Below, in pieces: positions 17,819 through 27,561 of a stretch of 64,000 nucleotides of DNA (position 1 is its first letter; the number at the start of each line of letters is the position of its first letter). The stretch comes from Natrinema halophilum (GTDB taxonomy: Archaea; Halobacteriota; Halobacteria; Halobacteriales; Natrialbaceae): assembly GCF_013402815.2 (NCBI RefSeq), contig NZ_CP058601.1, positions 558,001-622,000 on the forward strand. Reading direction: 5' to 3'. A model generated the notes under the pieces. It saw nothing but the letters and a program-made list of their open reading frames with translations. It searched no databases and had not been told where the DNA came from. Position numbers and translations under genes: made by a program.

Positions 17819-18163
17819 CTACAGCGGCGCGCCGACCAGTACGAGTTTCGCACGTTCGTCGCCTCGGTTGTAGATCTGGCGCGTCTCGTCGGAATCGAGA
17901 CGGATCACTTCGTCCGTGTCGAGCGATACCGTATCGCTCGAGTCGGGCAGTTCGATCTCGACTGGCCCGGAGACCACGTAGTATACTTCCTCCTGCCCGG
18001 TATTGGTTTCATCGTGTTCTTTTCCCTTCCCTTCGGGCTCGAGTTCCAGGATCGAAATACCGAGTTCATCCGTTTCGAGTTCCTCCTTGAGGAACCACAT
18101 GCCACCCCACTCCTCCGGAACGACCGATTCAGTATCCGTTTTGGCTGCGGTGTCGTAGCCCAT
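17819..18163 (-). CDS. Cupin-domain protein
   Basis: A 114-aa single-domain cupin: EVYYVVSGPVEIEL followed by VSLDTDEVIRLDSDETRQIYN. The histidines of the classic metal site (HxH...H) are largely missing, with glutamate and tyrosine residues in those places, so it may be a non-metal or binding cupin. Its substrate is unknown. It is a lone minus-strand gene between the receiver and the CitG-like gene. Confidence 0.75.
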   Translation of the reverse strand: MGYDTAAKTDTESVVPEEWGGMWFLKEELETDELGISILELEPEGKGKEHDETNTGQEEVYYVVSGPVEIELPDSSDTVSLDTDEVIRLDSDETRQIYNRGDERAKLVLVGAPL

Positions 18164-18323
18164 ACTGAATGGTTTTCGGTCCGGAGCTTAAATCGACGGG
18201 ACGACGACCCCGTTCGATTTGCGCTGACTGGGTCGGCAAGATTGCTCCCACGGGCCCACAGATCATCGACCGTGACCGAGCTCAACCCGTATCCCTAAGC
18301 CGCCCCGGCACGCAGCGAGACGT

Positions 18324-19175
18324 ATGCGATCGCCGGAAGCGAACGCGGAACTGGCACTCCTCCTCGAGGTAGCGGGGACGCCCAAACCGGGAAACGTCGA
18401 CCGGCATCGAGACCTGCCGGACTTGCGGTTTGAACACTTCCTCGCGGGTGCCGTGGGGGCACGCGACGGTCTCGAACTGGCAGCCAACGGAGCAGCGGTC
18501 GGCACAGCGTTCGAGCAGGCCGTCAGCGGCATGGCTTCCCAGAAGGGGGGAAACACGCAGTTCGGAGCGCTACTGTTGCTCGTCCCGCTCGTCAGAGCCG
18601 CCCGCAAAGAGGCGTCTCAACCCGTCGTAGAGGCCGTCGTCCGAGAAACCACCGTCGGCGACGCGGCGGCGTTCTATCGCGCATTCGAACACGTCGACGT
18701 CGCCGTCTCCGATCCGCCAGCAGGGATGGCCGCTCTGGACGTCCGACGAGGTGCAGCTGCGATTCCGGCTCTCGAAGAGCGGAAGCTGACGCTGTTCGAC
18801 GTCATGGATCGAAGCGTCCCCGGCGACGACGTCGCTCGCGAATGGGTTCGAGGCTTCAGACGCTCGTTCACGGCGGCCGAGCGACTCGCCGCCGCCGACG
18901 GCTCCGTCCTGGATCGGACCGCGGCGGTCTTTCTGTCGCTCCTCGCTGAACGACCCGATACGCTCGTGACGACGCGCCACGACGAAGCGACCGCGCGGGA
19001 GGTAACGGATCGGGCCGCAGACCTGTCCGAAGACGATGCACTCGAGAGCCACCGAGCTGCCGTTGAGACGTTTGCGGACGATCTTGTCGACCGCGGTATC
19101 AACCCGGGAACGACGGCGGATATCACCGCGGCCGGGCTGTTCATCGCGCTCGAAAACGAGGGGCTCGAGCTATGA
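18324..19175 (+). CDS. Triphosphoribosyl-dephospho-CoA synthase (CitG/MdcB)-like protein
   Basis: A 283-aa protein of the CitG family, recognised by EVAGTPKPGNVDRHRDLPDL, GGNTQFGALLLLVPLV, and FLSLLAERPDTL. CitG makes the prosthetic group of citrate lyase, but haloarchaea lack that enzyme, so a distinct nucleotide-linked reaction is likely. It overlaps the DUF447 gene by four bases. CitG-like and DUF447 genes are repeatedly paired in archaea and in methylotrophs; a role in cofactor synthesis is inferred, not shown. Confidence 0.8.
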   Translation: MRSPEANAELALLLEVAGTPKPGNVDRHRDLPDLRFEHFLAGAVGARDGLELAANGAAVGTAFEQAVSGMASQKGGNTQFGALLLLVPLVRAARKEASQPVVEAVVRETTVGDAAAFYRAFEHVDVAVSDPPAGMAALDVRRGAAAIPALEERKLTLFDVMDRSVPGDDVAREWVRGFRRSFTAAERLAAADGSVLDRTAAVFLSLLAERPDTLVTTRHDEATAREVTDRAADLSEDDALESHRAAVETFADDLVDRGINPGTTADITAAGLFIALENEGLEL

Positions 19176-19804
19176 GCGACGATCGTGATGTGCGATCAGG
19201 CGATCGAACTGGATGTGGCGACAGCGTCGCCGAGGACGGATCGGCCGAGTGGCCGGTCCCGCTCTCCGGCGTCACCGAAACGGTCGTGACGACGCTCGGT
19301 CCGAACGGGCTGTGGAACGCAGCCGCACTCGGCCTCCACGCAGGAAATACCGTTACTGCACGAACGTGGGGGAACACTCGTACCCGTCGGAACTTCCACC
19401 GCCGAGGCGAAGGCTACGTGCAATTCGTCGACGACCCCGTCGTCTTCGTCGACGCCGCGCTCTCGATCATCGAGCGCGACGAACCGACCCTCGAGTCACC
19501 CTGCGCCTGGGTTCGCGTAGCCGTCGAACGGGTCGACGCCGGGACCGAGGGCGGAACCGACTGGGAAGAGTGGACACTTCACCCCCTCGAGTCGTCGGTC
19601 GAGCGCGAGACCGTCCCGACGATCAACCGCGGATTCGGCGCCGTCGTCGAGGCGACCGTCGCCGCATCGCGACTCGACGTCGACGACTACGACGAGGCCG
19701 ACCTTCGTGACCGTCTGGCATACTGCGCTACGGTCGTCGACCGGACCGGCGGGTCTCGCGACCGCGAGGCACTCGAGCACGTACGTGAGTACTCTTCGTG
19801 GTGA
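19172..19804 (+). CDS. DUF447 family protein (FMN-binding split-barrel type)
   Basis: A 210-aa DUF447 protein. The family has a flavin-reductase-like split barrel; here GVTETVVTTLGPNGLWNAAALG and TARTWGNTRTRRNFHRRGEGYVQFVDDPVVF match that fold. The start codon overlaps the stop of the CitG-like gene, giving a coupled pair. The stop codon lies inside a 33-bp tandem repeat, so slippage there could change the C-terminus. Confidence 0.8.
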   Translation: MSDDRDVRSGDRTGCGDSVAEDGSAEWPVPLSGVTETVVTTLGPNGLWNAAALGLHAGNTVTARTWGNTRTRRNFHRRGEGYVQFVDDPVVFVDAALSIIERDEPTLESPCAWVRVAVERVDAGTEGGTDWEEWTLHPLESSVERETVPTINRGFGAVVEATVAASRLDVDDYDEADLRDRLAYCATVVDRTGGSRDREALEHVREYSSW

Positions 19805-19878
19805 CTACCCTTCGGTGACTACCTGGCTTCGTGGTGACTACCCTTCGGTGACTACCTGGCTTCGTGGTGACTACCTGG
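19794..19878. repeat. 33-bp tandem repeat over the end of the DUF447 gene
   Basis: Two perfect 33-bp copies (19794-19826 and 19827-19859) and a 19-base internally shortened third copy (19860-19878) run from the last codons of the DUF447 gene into the intergenic region. Each copy contains two near-identical halves built on GGTGACTACC. The stop codon is in the first copy. Confidence 0.85.
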
Positions 19879-20355
19879 TCGGAGATGGATCGTGGCAACT
19901 GGCAGACCTGATCGGATACAGCATCCATCAAACCAGATGGGTTCTACGATGAGCACCAGATACAACCATTTTCGTCCACGACGAACGAGATATCACGCAG
20001 CTCATCGATGTTACGCTGGTCAACATAGCGCGCAAACTACCGAGCGAACGCTCTCTCACTCGTAAATAAACCGTGCAAATCAGTCGGTCACTCGAATTCA
20101 ACGCAAATGGGGAGTAACCGTTCCGTCTGGAGTCAGATTGTCACTGATACTGCCTCGATGCCGATTCGGTCGCTTGACAGGACCCCTACGCAAGGGGTCA
20201 TCCCTATCCTGTCGACTATAAGAGTGGGACATCGTCTACTGGACAGACCTGCCCTTCAGCATAGACTGGCCTGGTCGGCCGATCCGGCAACGATACCGTG
20301 GCGTCAGAACGGGATATCGATGCTGTTGATTGCCACTGCGCATCGTCGGTCGAAA
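19879..20355. other. Gene-free interval with a nested hairpin
   Basis: I see no convincing gene in these 477 bases. The only marked structure is a nested hairpin at 20176-20213, listed separately. A short plus-strand open frame (from 20107) lacks family features and is not called. Confidence 0.45.
20176..20213. other. Nested inverted repeat, possible structured RNA or regulatory hairpin
   Basis: An outer 7-bp pair (GACAGGA at 20176-20182 with TCCTGTC at 20207-20213) encloses an inner 6-bp pair (ACCCCT at 20182-20187 with AGGGGT at 20193-20198). It stands in an interval without genes. It may be a transcribed structure or a relic of a transposon end. Confidence 0.4.
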
Positions 20356-20598
20356 TCAATCTCGTGAATATTGGGTGAACTTATGGGTAACTCCGTAAAG
20401 AACCATGATAATTGTCATTCCAATGAGGCCGGCGTAAAAAGTCGCAGCGACGATCGGGAGGGGCCAGACTAGGGGAACGTTGCCGTTGTCGCTTGCGTGT
20501 CTGTACGTCCAAACTGCAATATAAACCGATACGAGTACGACAGCCAGATGCCCAACACGATATGCCAATGAAAGTGGTGGGTTTAATAGTTCGTACAT
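20356..20598 (-). CDS. Small membrane protein
   Basis: An 80-aa protein with two predicted membrane helices (about residues 14-32 and 43-67) starting MYELLNPPLS. The upstream AT-rich stretch (20600-20640) looks like a promoter. No family is recognised. Confidence 0.5.
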   Translation of the reverse strand: MYELLNPPLSLAYRVGHLAVVLVSVYIAVWTYRHASDNGNVPLVWPLPIVAATFYAGLIGMTIIMVLYGVTHKFTQYSRD

Positions 20599-20657
20599 TG
20601 ACTGTTATTTATTAATAAGTATATGGACTAATAATTTTCCCATCCATTCTGTGACTG

Positions 20658-20800
20658 ATCCTTCCGTCCAAGTCGGAAAGTGACCTCGCCAGTGCGACCG
20701 TGATCACCGACGTGGCTACCGAACGTCGCCGGGTATCGGTCGGCTTCGGTATCGGATATGACGACGACGTCGAACAGGCGCGGAACGTCATCATCCACAC
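20658..20800 (+). pseudogene. Fragment of an MscS-type mechanosensitive channel gene
   Basis: One plus-strand frame reads ILPSKSESDLASATVITD followed by ATERRRVSVGFGIGYDDD, which matches the beta-domain of small-conductance mechanosensitive channels (ILPNS...N, then RRR and GIGYDDD). It is cut off on both sides, with no start and no downstream domain, and its 3' end abuts the stop of the minus-strand gene at 20800. It is a relic left by rearrangement. Confidence 0.6.
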
Positions 20801-21048
20801 TACTCAATGGCGTCGAGAAACTCGTCGAACGTGTCAGTGAGTTCGGTGACCGGTCCACCATCCTGCTCGGCGGAATAGCGCACGATGATCTTGTCTTTCT
20901 GATCCGTGTTGTGTGTGGCGTCGATTTGTTCGACGCCCTTCCAGATTCCCGTGACTTCGACGAGTCCGTACTCGTCGTGATCATACGTCTCATCCTGTTC
21001 CACGATGCGCTCGGATTCGAGGCCGGGAGAGTCATCCGGGTCACTCAT
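20800..21048 (-). CDS. Conserved small acidic protein of unknown function
   Basis: An 82-aa acidic protein starting MSDPDDSPGLESERIV, with a C-terminal TELTDTFDEFLDAIE. It has no membrane segment and no recognised domain. The residue composition and clean frame suggest a real haloarchaeal gene; no function is proposed. Confidence 0.5.
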   Translation of the reverse strand: MSDPDDSPGLESERIVEQDETYDHDEYGLVEVTGIWKGVEQIDATHNTDQKDKIIVRYSAEQDGGPVTELTDTFDEFLDAIE

Positions 21049-21120
21049 ATGAACCGATGGTCACCAACATCGCTCTGTCCGTTATCGGTTTGAACGACAG
21101 CCCGAGAGGAGGGGTTCCCA

Positions 21121-21468
21121 TCAAACATCTCCGTTCTTCTCTTCTTCAACTATATTTCGGTTTTGCACCTTCACAACTCCGCGGTTCTCCACCTCCACTT
21201 TGCAGCCGCAATAGGTGAATGTGATCTTCCCGTCCGAACGATGACCGTCACCAGTTATTGAATGGAAGAGATTGTCCAGGGCCTCGGGGTCAATTGCGTG
21301 GTAGAGCGGATCGAGTACGTTCTCCTCCTCAGGAGTTGAGCCGATCACTTTGGAACCCGTTGCTTCGGCAGTGGCGTGGAGAACCGCTTCGCTCGACGAT
21401 TCAGATGGAGACATTCTGTAGGTAAGTCCTTCTAGACCGATCCCCTCGCTCTCATCACTAGAGTTCAT
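21121..21468 (-). CDS. HalOD1 output-domain protein
   Basis: A 115-aa protein dominated by a HalOD1 domain, the output module haloarchaea often attach to receivers or use alone. Seen are SEAVLHATAEATG, DPLYHAIDPEALDNLFHS and KITFTYCGCKVEVENRGVVKV. I chose MNSSDE at 21468. It is divergent in role from, but next to, a Bat-type regulator on the same strand, an association common among haloarchaeal signalling genes. Confidence 0.8.
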   Translation of the reverse strand: MNSSDESEGIGLEGLTYRMSPSESSSEAVLHATAEATGSKVIGSTPEEENVLDPLYHAIDPEALDNLFHSITGDGHRSDGKITFTYCGCKVEVENRGVVKVQNRNIVEEEKNGDV

Positions 21469-21545
21469 AATAGCCAACGGATTGGAGAACAGGGAGATAG
21501 GTGAATCTGGTTTCTAATTATGAACGGTGTTTAAATATGCCTTCG

Positions 21546-22208
21546 TCAATCCCCGCCCTTTGTGTGGATGAGCGTACTTCCGATCAGGTTCCGATAGCCG
21601 CGATGGAGTCGGGATGTTACCGACGGACGCGTAATGCCGAGCATCTCGGCAAGCTCTTCGAGGTTCGTCTCTCTGGGATCGTTGTAATATCCCTCGTTGA
21701 ACGCCAATACTAACGCTTCGTGTTGCTCCGATGTGAGGTTATACTTGCCCCCGGTTTGCATTTCGGCGAGCGTGAAGAGACGATTGAGGGTTAAGTCGAT
21801 GTCGTGCTCTCGACAGTACTGTTGGAACTCGGAGAGAGAATCGAGGCTTTCGACTCGGAACTCGAATACCCACTTGCCGCGTTCACCTGTCCCCTCGCCC
21901 CTCGTCAACACCACGTCGGACTCGGCAATTGCGGTCAAAATACCCTCTTTCTGCTCGTCCCACACGGCCCGGAATAGCCCGCCGCCCTCCAATTCGTCCA
22001 CGATCGTAACCGAGAGGATTTCGGGCTGATCCGCGATTACATCCGCGACGCGTTCCATATCTCTTCCCCACACCCAGAAGTATGGGAGAATTGTCTTGTT
22101 CGTCGGGACGAGGCGGTCGAGTTCTACGGTGACGGTCGGCAGCTCTTCAAAGATCGATCCGAGTGGAAAGTCGTCGCCACCGACGGTGAATTCTGCGATG
22201 GTGGCCAT
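21546..22208 (-). CDS. Bat-type transcriptional regulator (HTH-10)
   Basis: A 220-aa regulator with an N-terminal sensor-like domain (MATIAEFTVGGDDFPLG) and a C-terminal HTH-10 (bacterio-opsin activator type) DNA-binding domain: LTSEQHEALVLAFNEGYY and LEELAEMLGITRPSVTSRLH. I chose the ATG at 22208 because this start is typical of the family; one at 22250 is possible. The target genes are unknown. The transposable element at 22.43 kb lies directly upstream. Confidence 0.85.
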   Translation of the reverse strand: MATIAEFTVGGDDFPLGSIFEELPTVTVELDRLVPTNKTILPYFWVWGRDMERVADVIADQPEILSVTIVDELEGGGLFRAVWDEQKEGILTAIAESDVVLTRGEGTGERGKWVFEFRVESLDSLSEFQQYCREHDIDLTLNRLFTLAEMQTGGKYNLTSEQHEALVLAFNEGYYNDPRETNLEELAEMLGITRPSVTSRLHRGYRNLIGSTLIHTKGGD

Positions 22209-22431
22209 GCGGTTATAATCGGGAACGGATATGAAAAGTCTGTCACCCATGTGGATTGGCAGCCTCGGCCATCTTTTCACGCTTGAGCCACACCCTTTCA
22301 GAAGCAAATACTGTTCATTTCGTTCCCGCCGGAGGCACTCACGTTGAAAGACTTGTCCTAACCCGTTTCCGATATCAAGATAGAAGCGAGACAGATTAGC
22401 GCCCGCAGAACGGAGCGGGTTATACGAGATA

Positions 22432-22481
<50 letters not shown>

Positions 22482-22548
22482 TCAAACCACGCTACAGTAG
22501 CAAGCCGACTCCCATCTGTTTAAGAAACACCAGTCTTACATATAAGAT

Positions 22549-23802
<1,254 letters not shown>

Positions 23803-23987
23803 CTCAAACCGTGTCTTCGGGGTTTTCCATACCGAATTCGAGGCCGTGGCGGAGGCATTTCGTTCAGATTCCACGATAGCCTGACACCATCCAGAGAGAC
23901 AGAATCCGTTCCAAAGACGTATGCTACCTGTACTGACCATTCAGCCATCCGTGTTGATCACCATCGGCTTATGCCACATTTGTACTG

Positions 23988-24553
23988 TGTATTCAGCATG
24001 ACACCTGAAAATTGTCGTCGATTGAAAGTTTCAAGAAGGCCGACGAGATCGATATCGATCTTCCGATCGGCCACCACTCCCCAGACGTTTCACCGACGTG
24101 ACTATCTTTGATCCTCGATTGCGTACCGACAGCCTTCCTCGAGAGCCAGTGAGGCCTGATGTCCGCGGGAAACACTCCAACTGCCGTCTCGAGCATCGCC
24201 CGATGTCGACCGATCGAACGAGAGACCTGCAAGTGACGAAACTGTGCAAACAGCCGCGATCGCGGTGGGTCAGTCGTGTCGTGGACCAGCGATTGCCCGG
24301 TAGGGCAGTGGTAAGTCCTGTAGGCGGACATGCGGGAATTGATTCGACCACAACCTGTTGGAATGGGCTGTGGCGGCTTCGTAGAGAACTCCGTTGGGGG
24401 TCTGGGCCGAACATTCGATTCAGTCGACTCGAGGGCAAACCGTTGGCGGAGATCGCGGAGCATCCATCGAACGGACGCGCTTTTTCCGACCCTCGCTTCT
24501 GCAGAAACTGAACGATCCATCGATCTGCTGTCAAGAACAGCGTGCTGAATACA
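23988..24553. mobile_element. 566-bp inverted-repeat element (copy A), MITE-like
   Basis: It is bounded by TGTATTCAGCA (23988-23998) and its perfect inverse TGCTGAATACA (24543-24553). About 250 bases inside the left end are homologous to the sequences at 28.9 and 33.0 kb, which precede the two coiled-coil genes, but this copy has no such gene and no transposase. Long minus-strand open frames here are composites and not credible genes. It sits inside, and truncates, a Tat-leader gene. Confidence 0.6.
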
Positions 24554-24556
24554 GAG

Positions 24557-24936
24557 CATGAGTTCGGCACGGCGGCTTCGTTTGTCCCACACCGAAATCA
24601 GCGACTTCACTCGTGAGTGATCGGTCATCTTGCGAAAAGAACCCGCTGTCGCCCGCGTAGCGACTTCTCCATCAATGCCGCCGCCACCGCCGACACCGCC
24701 GTCATTGTTGCTGCCTTTGCCGGGGTTTTTGGGTCCGAAATTTACCGGTGGTTTGTGTTTTTGAGCCCCCCTTTGTATTACGCGACGCTTTCTTAGCGGT
24801 CTTTGACTTTGCGCTGGCGGTGCCGACGCCCATAGTGAGGAGCCCGGCGACACCCGCGCCACGAAGGACGGTTCGGCGTGGCCTGCATTGATTCGGATTT
24901 AGTTTCATCCGTTGTATGGTTTTGATCGTTACTCAT
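24557..24936 (-). pseudogene. Truncated and frameshifted Tat-leader gene
   Basis: From an ATG at 24936 the frame reads MSNDQNHTTDETKSESMQAT, homologous to the leaders of the photolyase and DUF1254 genes. A small deletion then shifts the frame before RRTVLRGAGVAGLLTMGVG, the twin-arginine signal. A further shift leads into a glycine-rich tail (GGVGGGGGIDGEV). The 3' end runs into the inverted-repeat element at 24553. A second ATG at 24908 would read a 68-aa peptide through the RR motif. It is best viewed as a decayed secreted-protein gene. Confidence 0.65.
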
Positions 24937-25003
24937 GGCTACTTGCCTCTCTTGAGCTTTGGCGGTAATACCGCAACCGACTCACGCTATCGTAGGCCAG
25001 ACG

Positions 25004-26581
25004 TCAGCCGTCGCCGGGCGCGGCCTCGAACGCCGCGATTGCGCGATCGCGGTACTCGCCGAGCTCGACGATGGGAGCGGGGTAGTCGGGCGCAATGGCG
25101 GCGCGTGTCTCGTCATCCAGCGTGGGCCACTCGTGGATGGCGTCGGTCGGCACATCCCGGAGTTCGGGGACGTGTTCCCTGACGTACTCGCCGTCCGGGT
25201 CGTACTTCTCGGCCTGGGTCGTGGGGTCGAGGACGCGGAAATCCGGCTGGGCATTCGCTCCCGTCGAGGCAGCCCACTGCCAACCGCCGGCGGCGTGGGC
25301 GGTGTCGTGGTCCGCAAGCTTTCGACGGTACCAGTCGTAGCCCTCGCGCCAGTCGATCAGCAGGTCCTTCGTGAGGAACGAGGCGGTCACCATCCGGACG
25401 CGATTGTGAATCCACGCGTCGGCGCGCAACTGCCGCATCCCGGCGTCGACGAGCGGATATCCCGTCTCGCCATCCTTCCACGCCCGGAGCCCCTCAGGAT
25501 CGTCGCGCCACTGGATTTCGTTCGGGTACTCGCGGTAGTTCTCGGTAACTACGTCGGGACGCGCGTCGAGGATGTGCGCGTAGAACTCCCGCCAGGCGAG
25601 CCGTCGTCGGAACACTTCGACCGACTCCCGAGCCTCCCCGTCGCTGGCGGCGGCCGCCGCGTCCTCAGTGGCTTCCCAGACCGTCCGGACGCCGACTGTC
25701 CCGAACTTCAGGTGCGGCGAGAGGCGCGAGGTCGACTCTCGGGCGGGGTATTCGCGGTCGTCCCCGTAGCGGTAGATCGTGTCCTCGCGGAAGTCGGCGA
25801 GTAGGTCGTGGGCGGCGTCGGTGCCCGCTGGCTGCACGTCGGCTTCGGGTTCGTCGAAGCCCAGGTCGGCGAGTGACGGGAGCGGGCCGGCGACACCGGA
25901 GGCTTCGCGGAGCCACTCCTCGTCGAGGTTGTCGCGGGGGTCGACAACGTCACCGCTAACCGGCGCGGCGACGGGGGCGGCCTTCTCCTGGGTGCGCCAC
26001 TCCTGCCAGAAATTCGAGAAGATGGAGTGGTGGCTCCCGTCGTCCGTCGTGATGGTCTCTGGTTCGTGGAGGAGAGTGCCGCCGAACCGCTCGACGTCGA
26101 CGCTGACGCCGGCGTCGGCGAGCGCCGCCGCGACCGCACGGTCGCGTTCGCCCGCCAGGCCGGAGTAGTCGCGGTTCCAGGTGACTGCATCGGCGTCGCA
26201 GGCCGCGACGAGATCGGGTAGCACCGCCCGTGGGTCGCCACGGGCGAGGAGCAGTTCGCCGCCGCGCTCGCGGTACTGTTCGCGCAACGAATCGAGCGCA
26301 TCGAGCAGGAACGCCACCACGGGCGGCGCGCCGTAGGTGAGTATCGCGGGGTCGTGGACGAACACCGGGAGGAGGCGGTCGTCGCCCGCCAGCGCCGGAT
26401 TGTCGGTCACACGCAGGTCGCGGCGGTGCCAGTGGAGTCGCGCAGTGGAATCTTGGCGGGCGCTGGCGCCGCCCATCGCGAGCATTCCGACGAGACCCGC
26501 CCCGCGAAGTGCGTTTCGACGGGTTGCTCGCATCGGTTCGGAGTCTGGTTCCGCAGTCGTGTGGGGTGGCTCGTTGCTCAT
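25004..26581 (-). CDS. DNA photolyase with an N-terminal twin-arginine signal
   Basis: A 525-aa protein. Residues 1 to about 42 are a Tat-type leader with ATRRNALRGAGLVGMLAMGG ending in ASA; photolyase sequence starts at once after it (ARLHWHRRDLRVTDNPAL). The rest is a complete class I cryptochrome/photolyase: STSRLSPHLKFGTVGVRTVW and RRLAWREFYAHIL in the FAD domain, then GYPLVDAGMRQLRADAWIHN and GGWQWAASTGANAQP. These repair cyclobutane dimers using light, in the cytoplasm, so an export signal is anomalous. The leader and promoter are shared with two neighbouring genes. Start at 26581 (MSNEPPHTTA). Confidence 0.88.
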   Translation of the reverse strand: MSNEPPHTTAEPDSEPMRATRRNALRGAGLVGMLAMGGASARQDSTARLHWHRRDLRVTDNPALAGDDRLLPVFVHDPAILTYGAPPVVAFLLDALDSLREQYRERGGELLLARGDPRAVLPDLVAACDADAVTWNRDYSGLAGERDRAVAAALADAGVSVDVERFGGTLLHEPETITTDDGSHHSIFSNFWQEWRTQEKAAPVAAPVSGDVVDPRDNLDEEWLREASGVAGPLPSLADLGFDEPEADVQPAGTDAAHDLLADFREDTIYRYGDDREYPARESTSRLSPHLKFGTVGVRTVWEATEDAAAAASDGEARESVEVFRRRLAWREFYAHILDARPDVVTENYREYPNEIQWRDDPEGLRAWKDGETGYPLVDAGMRQLRADAWIHNRVRMVTASFLTKDLLIDWREGYDWYRRKLADHDTAHAAGGWQWAASTGANAQPDFRVLDPTTQAEKYDPDGEYVREHVPELRDVPTDAIHEWPTLDDETRAAIAPDYPAPIVELGEYRDRAIAAFEAAPGDG

Positions 26582-26815
26582 GGCTCGTGCCTCTCTGAAG
26601 TAGCCCATAGCAGCAGTGGGGACTGACTCACACGCTCCCACTCCAGCATTCCATATAATACAGCGACGATACTTGAGAAGGATTTCACGAAATGAGGATA
26701 GTGGTGGATGGATGACTGAATCTGATTCTCAATATGCTACCGAAATCTGTAGTGAGCGATCACGGATCTCGCTAGCCACCCGGCAGTTCATACTGCACTT
26801 GCGCCCTGTATCTCA
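26582..26815 (-). promoter_or_regulatory. Duplicated promoter cassette upstream of photolyase
   Basis: This stretch is homologous to 28701-28912 upstream of the DUF1254 gene. Both keep a TATA-like core (ccatataata near 26651, catataatata near 28770) about 70 bases before the start, an AGAGAGGYAYGAGCC motif abutting the start codon, and a distal end at GCGCCCT next to a TGTATTC/TCTATTC end motif. The cassette extends through the Tat leader. Confidence 0.6.
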
Positions 26816-26992
26816 CAGCGCCTCGGCGAACCACCGGGGAGGTGTCAGTAGGGGTAGGCGAGATACAGAGGATGTGTTCAGCACCGCCATCAGAACTAAA
26901 CGCCAACGAGTCGACAAATATGGAACTGTTGAGGTCGTCGTATCGGGCGTTCAGCCGTAGTGCCCGACCGAGATTCATCGGATAGGCTCGCC

Positions 26993-27307
26993 TCAGCCTA
27001 TCATTCGGACGATTGCTTCGTAGGGAGTCCGCTCACCCTGCTCAAGCAGACGCCGCTGGAGGGCCGTGGACTGGCGTTCACGTTCTTCCCAGAAGGACTC
27101 GAAATGAAGGCCGTAGCAGTTACAGACCGCCCGCATCCCCTCAAGCGTCTTCGATTCACCGCCGACAAACGCTTCGACATCCGATTCATCCGAAACAACG
27201 TCAAAGGCTTGAAATGTCCCCTCAACTACGCTTCGATAGACATCTGGATAATTGGGGTGGCGGCGCAAAAGTACCCCGTCAACGTCGAAAACGGCAGCGT
27301 CGTACAT
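26993..27307 (-). pseudogene. 5' fragment of a HAD-superfamily phosphatase gene
   Basis: A 104-aa frame starting MYDAAVFDVDGVLLRRHPNY, which is the HAD motif I (DxDGVL), followed by a helical cap (FEAFVGGESKTLEGM-like segment). It stops at RMIG where motif II (hhhS/T), motif III (K) and motif IV should follow. It is less than half the length of a working HAD hydrolase, so it is a truncated gene. Confidence 0.6.
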
Positions 27308-27389
27308 ATCCGTACATGAGGAGCCAACATGATGAACATATCGCCTGATTGAACGACACCGTCGCCTAACTCGTGATACATAAGCGCCC

Positions 27390-27450
27390 TGTATTCAGCA
27401 AGACCTGATCGAACTCCCGAACCACTGTCACGATCGGCGTGCTGAATACA
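27390..27450. mobile_element. 61-bp inverted-repeat remnant
   Basis: TGTATTCAGCA (27390-27400) and its inverse TGCTGAATACA (27440-27450) enclose only 39 bases. The ends are identical to those of the 566-bp element at 23988, and the outer flanks are also alike (acagagcat on the right). It may be an internally deleted copy. Confidence 0.6.
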
Positions 27451-27561
27451 GAGCATACGTTCAGCATATGACCGTCGGTAGAAAGGGGCGGACGAGTCGA
27501 TGTTCGATATCGCGGCGATTCAGTCGCCTAAAGCGTCAAGACCGATATCCGCGCGTTTGCC

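Noticed and set aside
20107-20367. Plus-strand open frame of 86 codons
   Set aside because: Composition is not protein-like, it contains the nested hairpin, and it overlaps the end of a more credible gene.
23993-24862. Minus-strand frame of 289 codons
   Set aside because: It is a composite of a Tat-gene remnant and the interior of an inverted-repeat element; homologous copies at 28.9 and 33.0 kb are not kept in frame.
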